Below are positions 7,641 through 11,749 of a DNA stretch of 11,749 nucleotides, piece after piece; within the stretch, counting starts at the first letter, position 1, and each line of letters opens with the position of its first letter. The notes under the pieces were generated by a model. It saw only the letters and a list, made by a program, of their open reading frames with translations, had not been told where the DNA came from and searched no databases. Source of the DNA: CAZAYB01 sp964489215 (lineage in GTDB: Bacteria; Planctomycetota; Phycisphaerae; Sedimentisphaerales; Anaerohalosphaeraceae); NCBI GenBank assembly GCA_964489215.1, contig CAZAYB010000086.1:1-11749 (forward strand). The letters run 5' to 3'. The position numbers and the translations under genes were made by a program.

Positions 7641-7672
7641 AAGGCCCGGTAATCTCGCCGGGCCTTTTTTTT
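7641..7672 (+). terminator. Intrinsic terminator after the secreted-protein gene
   Basis: A perfect 7-base-pair GC stem GGCCCGG/CCGGGCC (7643-7649 and 7658-7664) with an 8-base loop is followed by eight T residues (7665-7672). Two A residues before the stem can pair with the first T residues. It lies 57 bases past the stop at 7584. Read from the other strand the hairpin is followed only by TTATT, so it would be a weak terminator for alaS. Confidence 0.92.
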
Positions 7673-7725
7673 AGCTCATCTGTAAATGGTTCAGAGTTTG
7701 ACTTTTAATACCGGACAGACAACAC

Positions 7726-10431
7726 CTAACCAAGCTTGTCTTTAATTATCTCCCTGGCCTTGGCAAGAGCCTCAGGAATCTTATCAGCATCCTTACCCCC
7801 TGCCTGGGCCATCTGGTCTCTGCCGCCTCCCCCCCCGCCAACTATCGGAGCTATCTGACGGACAACTTCACCTGCCTTCAACCCCTTGCCTATTACATCA
7901 TCCGTCATAGCAGCAAGAAGAATCGCCTTGCCCTCCGACCCTCCAAGCCCAAGAACTATCGCCGCGCTCCTGGCTTTCTTACGAAGACTGTCAATCGCAC
8001 GCCTTCCCTGCTCTACAACACCGCTGTCAAGCTCTCCGACAATCACATAAGTATCCCCCGCCTTTTCCGCATTATCAAGCAATGAACCAGCCTGCGAAAC
8101 TGCATCCGCACCCCCTCCCCTAACTCCGCTCTTAAGCTGCTTGCTTAGCTTCTTGTTATCTTCCATCAGTTTGCTCACCCTCATCAAAAGCTGATCCGAC
8201 GGACACTTAAGCACACCGCAAAGACTGTCCACAACATCACTGCACCCAAGAAGATAATCCATCAAAGCCTTGCCCGTCATTGCAGTTATGCGCCTCACTC
8301 CCGCAGATACACTTTCCTCCCTGATTATCTTGAATCCCTCAATCTCGCCTGTCCTCTCGACATGGGTCCCCCCGCAAAATTCCCTGCTGATCGCCTTATC
8401 AAGAGAATCCTCTCCTGTACTGCCTATCGCGACTACACGCACCTCGCTGCCGTACTTTTCGCCAAAAAGCGCCATCGCACCAAGCTTCTTAGCCTCCTCG
8501 ATATCCTTAACTGTACAGTAAATCGGCAAATCTGCCTCGATCTTTTCCCGAACAAGCTGCTCAACCTCACTTACCTGCTCTTCACTCAACGCCTTAGGCC
8601 AGGTAAAATCAAATCGAAGATACTCCGGACAAACCAAACTGCCCTGCTGATGGACGCTTTCACCAAGAACCCTCTGCAATCCCAACTGAAGCAAATGAGT
8701 CGCAGTATGATTTTTCCTGCTCTGCTTTCGTTCCTTGTCAACTCTTGCCTCACCCTCCTCACCTGCCGCAATCTCACCCTCGATAAGCTTGCCTTTGTGA
8801 ACAACACAATCAGCTATCTTCTCGGTAGTCTCGACAGAAAACTTACCGCTTGAAGTAACTATCATACCTTTATCACCAACCTGCCCGCCGCTCTCGGCAT
8901 AAAAACATGTAGTATCAAGAACAAGACCTGCGTCTATACCTGCTTCGGAAAATTTACCTGTATCATGAAAACCCCCCTTGTCAACCCAGCCGACAACATT
9001 AGCTATACAACTGTCGCTGACATACTTGCTGCTGTCATCGGTAACACCAAGATCAGCACCGCTAAGACCTGCCGTAAATTCTGTACTCTTTTGAGCTGCC
9101 CGGGCCCTTTCCCTCTGCTCTTCCATTAAATTTTCAAATCCATCCTCATCTACTCCAAGACCGCGCTCCCTTGCCATAAGACGCGTCAGATCCAGCGGAA
9201 ACCCATAAGTATCATATAAAGAAAATGCTTCCTCACCGCTAATCTGCTTTTCTCCGCTCTTCTCAGCCTTATCAGCTGCTCCGGAAAATATCTCCAGACC
9301 CCTGTCAAGAGTACGGTTAAAACTCTCCTCCTCTGCCTTGATAACCGTCCTGACAAATTCACTCCGGTCCCTGAGCTCTCCAAATGCACCCCCCATATCC
9401 TCAGCTACAACATCAACAAGCTTATACATAAAAGGCTCATGCATACCAAGAACCCTGCCGAACCTGCTGGCTCGCCTGAGTATTCGGCGAAGAACATAAC
9501 CCCTGCCGTCATTACTGGGAGTTGCCCCGTCCGTAATCGCAAAAGCAAGCGTGCGGATATGGTCTGCGATAACTCTGAAAGCAATATCATTCTGGTCCTC
9601 AAGCTTACCGCCGTACTGCTTACCGCACAATTCACCCACTGCTTCCATTATCTTACTGAAAACATCAGTATCATAATTGGAACTCTTGCCCTGAAGCAAA
9701 CGAACAATTCGCTCAAAACCCATACCGGTATCAACATGCCTGGCAGGAAGCTCACTCAACTTCACCCCGTCATTATTATACTGGATAAAAACAAGGTTCC
9801 ATATCTCTATAACATCAGGATTATCTTTATTGACAACATCCCTGCCTGCAGTCTTGCTGCGCTCTGAATCGCTCCTGCCGTCATAATGAAGCTCTGAACA
9901 CGGACCGCACGGACCGGTATCACCCATCTCCCAGAAATTGTCCTTACGGTTGCCCCCCAGAACATGATCATCTGGAAGATAACGAAGCCAAAAATCCCTC
10001 GCCTCACTGTCCGCACCAACTCCCAATGCCTCATCACCTTCAAAATATGTCGCGTAAAATCTGTCCTTATCAAGACCCCAAACTTCCGTCATAAGCTCCC
10101 AGGCCCAATCGATCGCCTCTGACTTGAAATAATCTCCAAACGACCAGTTACCGAGCATCTCAAAAAATGTATGATGATAAGTATCCACCCCAACTTCTTC
10201 AAGGTCATTATGCTTACCACCTGCACGGATACACTTTTGGCTGTTCACAGCACGGGGATAATCACTGCTCTTGATACCAAGGAATATATCCTTAAACTGG
10301 TTCATGCCCGCGTTAGTAAATAAAAGAGTATCATCTCCAATAGGAACTACAGGAGAACTCGAAACAAAGGTATGCCCTTTACCCTCGAAAAACTCGATAA
10401 AATCTCGGCGTATCTTTGAACTGCTAAGCAT
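7726..10431 (-). CDS. alaS: Alanyl-tRNA synthetase
   Basis: Cytoplasmic class II enzyme that charges tRNA-Ala with alanine and edits Ser/Gly mischarging. It is full length at 901 residues (the family is about 870-900). The catalytic core begins SSSKIRRDFIEFFEGKGH and includes SQKCIRAGGKHND (64-76, motif 2 Arg69), HHTFFEMLGNWSFGDYFK (86-103), GDTGPCGPCSE (170-180) and motif 3 DTGMGFERI (234-242). The editing domain keeps its zinc ligands: HTATH (His575, His579) and CGGTH (Cys686, His690). The C-Ala domain ends with a Gly-rich stretch and RDQMAQAGG. I chose ATG 10429-10431 because GGGG lies about 10 bases upstream; the frame also opens at TTG 10444-10446, whose use would consume that site. The gene follows recA by 51 bases with no terminator between them, so co-transcription is likely; it converges on the secreted-protein gene. 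Confidence 0.98.
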   Translation of the reverse strand: MLSSSKIRRDFIEFFEGKGHTFVSSSPVVPIGDDTLLFTNAGMNQFKDIFLGIKSSDYPRAVNSQKCIRAGGKHNDLEEVGVDTYHHTFFEMLGNWSFGDYFKSEAIDWAWELMTEVWGLDKDRFYATYFEGDEALGVGADSEARDFWLRYLPDDHVLGGNRKDNFWEMGDTGPCGPCSELHYDGRSDSERSKTAGRDVVNKDNPDVIEIWNLVFIQYNNDGVKLSELPARHVDTGMGFERIVRLLQGKSSNYDTDVFSKIMEAVGELCGKQYGGKLEDQNDIAFRVIADHIRTLAFAITDGATPSNDGRGYVLRRILRRASRFGRVLGMHEPFMYKLVDVVAEDMGGAFGELRDRSEFVRTVIKAEEESFNRTLDRGLEIFSGAADKAEKSGEKQISGEEAFSLYDTYGFPLDLTRLMARERGLGVDEDGFENLMEEQRERARAAQKSTEFTAGLSGADLGVTDDSSKYVSDSCIANVVGWVDKGGFHDTGKFSEAGIDAGLVLDTTCFYAESGGQVGDKGMIVTSSGKFSVETTEKIADCVVHKGKLIEGEIAAGEEGEARVDKERKQSRKNHTATHLLQLGLQRVLGESVHQQGSLVCPEYLRFDFTWPKALSEEQVSEVEQLVREKIEADLPIYCTVKDIEEAKKLGAMALFGEKYGSEVRVVAIGSTGEDSLDKAISREFCGGTHVERTGEIEGFKIIREESVSAGVRRITAMTGKALMDYLLGCSDVVDSLCGVLKCPSDQLLMRVSKLMEDNKKLSKQLKSGVRGGGADAVSQAGSLLDNAEKAGDTYVIVGELDSGVVEQGRRAIDSLRKKARSAAIVLGLGGSEGKAILLAAMTDDVIGKGLKAGEVVRQIAPIVGGGGGGRDQMAQAGGKDADKIPEALAKAREIIKDKLG

Positions 10432-10482
10432 TAATAAATTCCCCAAAACATATTTTCATTAATAAAGCCGGCACCAAAATCT

Positions 10483-11541
10483 CTAATCCTCGATAAGACC
10501 CTTATTTTCTCGAATCTTCTGCTCTATCTCTTTAACAAGATCTGGATTTTCCTTCAGAAATTCCTTACTGTTTTCCCTGCCCTGACCAAGACGAACATCA
10601 CCATAATTAAACCACGCTCCGCTCTTGTCGATAACCTCAGTCTCTACACCAAGATCGATAAGATCGCCTATATAGCTTATACCCTCATCGAACATTATAT
10701 CAAACTCAGCTCGCTTGAAAGGAGGAGCCACCTTATTCTTCACAACTCGAGCCCGAACACGATTGCCTATCGCCTCGCCCTTGGTATCCTTGATGGTAGA
10801 AACTCGCCTGACATCGATACGGACACTGGTGTAAAACTTAAGGGCGTTTCCGCCAGGAGTTGTCTCCGGATTACCAAACATAACTCCGATCTTCATACGG
10901 ATCTGATTTATAAATACAAGAATCGTCTTACTCTTGCTGATGGAACTGGTCAGCTTCCGCATCGCCTGGCTCATCAGCCTGGCCTGAAGACCAACATGAC
11001 TGGAACCCATCTCACCCTGAACCTCTGCAGCGGGAACCAAAGCTGCAACTGAATCAACCACAATAATATCTACCGCGTTACTCTTGACAAGCATCTCTGC
11101 TATATCAAGCGCCTGCTCACCGGTATCAGGCTGACTTATCAGCAAGCTGCTTATATCCACACCAAGCTTCTTGGCCCAGGTTGTATCAAGAGCATGCTCT
11201 GCATCTATAAAAGCTGCCACACCCCCTGCCTTTTGTGCCTCGGCAATCACATGAAGAGCAAGCGTAGTCTTACCGGATGACTCCGGGCCGAAAAACTCTA
11301 CTACCCTGCCACGCGGAATACCTGCTCCCCCCAAAGCTATATCAAGTGAAAGAGCACCGGTACCAACACCCTCAATCTTGCGGTGCAGCGACTCATCCAT
11401 CTGCATGATTGAACCTGCTCCATACTGCTTTTCGATCTGGGCTATAGCCCGACCCAAAGCATCATTGGAACCGCTTGATTTATCAGAACCGCCTGCTTTG
11501 CTTTTTGTCTTCTTTTTTGTCGTGCTTTTCTTCTTAGCCAT
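10483..11541 (-). CDS. recA: RecA recombinase
   Basis: ATP-dependent DNA strand-exchange protein of homologous recombination and co-protease for SOS induction, acting on single-stranded DNA. At 352 residues it matches the family. Visible landmarks are Walker A GPESSGKT (85-92, Lys91), the region around FIDAEHALD (111-119), Walker B IIVVDS (159-164), loop L1 near VQGEMGSSHVGLQAR (174-188), FINQIR (210-215) and loop L2 GNPETTPGGNALKFY (223-237). The first 26 residues are a Lys/Ser/Gly/Thr-rich extension ahead of the usual start (ALGRAIAQIEKQYG), about 20 residues longer than in E. coli. ATG 11539-11541 has GAGGG five bases upstream. The gene lies downstream of the thpR tail and upstream of alaS, an order seen in other bacteria. 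No intein or frameshift. Confidence 0.99.
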   Translation of the reverse strand: MAKKKSTTKKKTKSKAGGSDKSSGSNDALGRAIAQIEKQYGAGSIMQMDESLHRKIEGVGTGALSLDIALGGAGIPRGRVVEFFGPESSGKTTLALHVIAEAQKAGGVAAFIDAEHALDTTWAKKLGVDISSLLISQPDTGEQALDIAEMLVKSNAVDIIVVDSVAALVPAAEVQGEMGSSHVGLQARLMSQAMRKLTSSISKSKTILVFINQIRMKIGVMFGNPETTPGGNALKFYTSVRIDVRRVSTIKDTKGEAIGNRVRARVVKNKVAPPFKRAEFDIMFDEGISYIGDLIDLGVETEVIDKSGAWFNYGDVRLGQGRENSKEFLKENPDLVKEIEQKIRENKGLIED

Positions 11542-11567
11542 GTTATCCCTCTCGATCCTTCAAATAG

Positions 11568-11596
11568 GTTATAATTTACAAATAACTTATCAATAA
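11568..11596 (-). promoter_or_regulatory. Candidate recA promoter with overlapping inverted repeat
   Basis: On the minus strand, TTATTG (11591-11596) and TATAAC (11568-11573) are 17 bases apart. The -10 matches the sigma-70 consensus at five of six positions and the -35 is poor. An inverted repeat GTTAT-N9-ATAAC (11568-11586) covers the -10 and part of the spacer, where a repressor would act. The recA ribosome site (GAGGG) and ATG lie about 20-30 bases downstream. No E. coli (CTGT-N8-ACAG) or Bacillus (GAAC-N4-GTTC) LexA box is present between the genes. Confidence 0.4.
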
Positions 11597-11609
11597 ATCT
11601 CTGAATTCC

Positions 11610-11749
11610 TCAAAGCATTGTACGCTGTATCAGGTTATATAATGGACCTGCTTTTGTCAATTCGCTTTTATAAATACAAACCGAATCTACCCATAAATTA
11701 CCAAATTCCCTCTCTGCAAACCCTTCCAAAACCCTGCTTACTTCCCTGC
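11610..11749 (-). CDS. thpR: RNA 2',3'-cyclic phosphodiesterase, C-terminal tail (5' part beyond window)
   Basis: A 45-codon open frame runs in from the right edge and ends at TGA 11610-11612. The tail reads REFGNLWVDSVCIYKSEL and then TKAGPLYNLIQRTML. It resembles the C-terminus of the ThpR/LigT (2H phosphoesterase) family, where a final strand pattern V-x-x-V-x-L-Y-x-S-x-L is followed by G-x-x-Y-x-x-L. Such enzymes hydrolyse 2',3'-cyclic RNA ends. The catalytic HxTx motifs would lie outside the window and cannot be checked. Support also comes from position: thpR is commonly found directly before recA, often after cinA. The stop is 68 bases before the recA ATG. The alternative is an unrelated gene with a similar tail. 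Confidence 0.68.
   Translation of the reverse strand, partial: REVSRVLEGFAEREFGNLWVDSVCIYKSELTKAGPLYNLIQRTML

Noticed and set aside
7641..7672. Fully bidirectional terminator serving alaS too
   Set aside because: On the minus strand the stem is followed by TTATTAAGG, not a proper T run, so only weak function is likely in that direction.
8270..9867. Plus-strand frames opposite alaS
   Set aside because: The alaS frame is complete with all family motifs, and the opposite frames have no recognisable features.
11542..11609. Standard LexA box upstream of recA
   Set aside because: No CTGT-N8-ACAG, GAAC-N4-GTTC or GTTC-N7-GTTC pattern is present in this stretch.
1..11749. CRISPR arrays, transposons, tRNA or rRNA genes, phage genes
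   Set aside because: No regularly spaced repeats, transposase motifs, terminal inverted repeats or tRNA cloverleaf patterns were seen.

Overview
The window looks like chromosomal DNA of an environmental Gram-negative bacterium. The most likely source is a Planctomycetota member of the Phycisphaerae/Sedimentisphaerales type. That placement is an inference from three things: an EpsI-type exosortase-associated protein next to a very large secreted beta-helix/LamG/Ig protein, moderate GC, and the style of the core genes. No rRNA or other taxonomic marker is present.

Left block (1-3200, minus strand): a three-gene surface-polysaccharide cluster, transcribed leftwards. It encodes an EpsI (DUF3485) protein, a multi-pass polysaccharide flippase, and a family-2 glycosyltransferase cut by the window edge. 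The glycosyltransferase uses a TTG start and overlaps the flippase by 13 bases. The exosortase that normally partners EpsI is not in the window.

Middle (about 3200-3882): an AT-rich, non-coding divergent control region. It holds several short inverted repeats, a repeated ATATACYTA motif, and a strong sigma-54 (-24/-12) promoter match at 3783-3799 facing the large plus-strand gene. That gene (to 7584) encodes a roughly 1230-residue exported mosaic protein with, in order, a signal peptide, right-handed beta-helix, FnIII-like, Ig-like, LamG, putative-Ig, two tandem bacterial-Ig-like repeats and a second putative-Ig domain. It shows no C-terminal sorting signal. A strong intrinsic terminator follows it at 7641-7672.

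Right block (7726-11749, minus strand): housekeeping genes in the order thpR (C-terminal tail only, at the window edge), recA, alaS. They are closely spaced and probably co-transcribed. A candidate recA promoter with an overlapping inverted repeat lies just upstream of recA, but no standard LexA box is visible.

The plus strand is richer in C than G in the stretches I counted by eye, in genes of both orientations. This suggests that the minus strand is the leading strand and that the large secreted-protein gene is transcribed head-on to replication. The most interesting part is the control region plus secreted protein: a possible sigma-54-controlled extracellular protein sitting divergent to an EpsI/exopolysaccharide operon.
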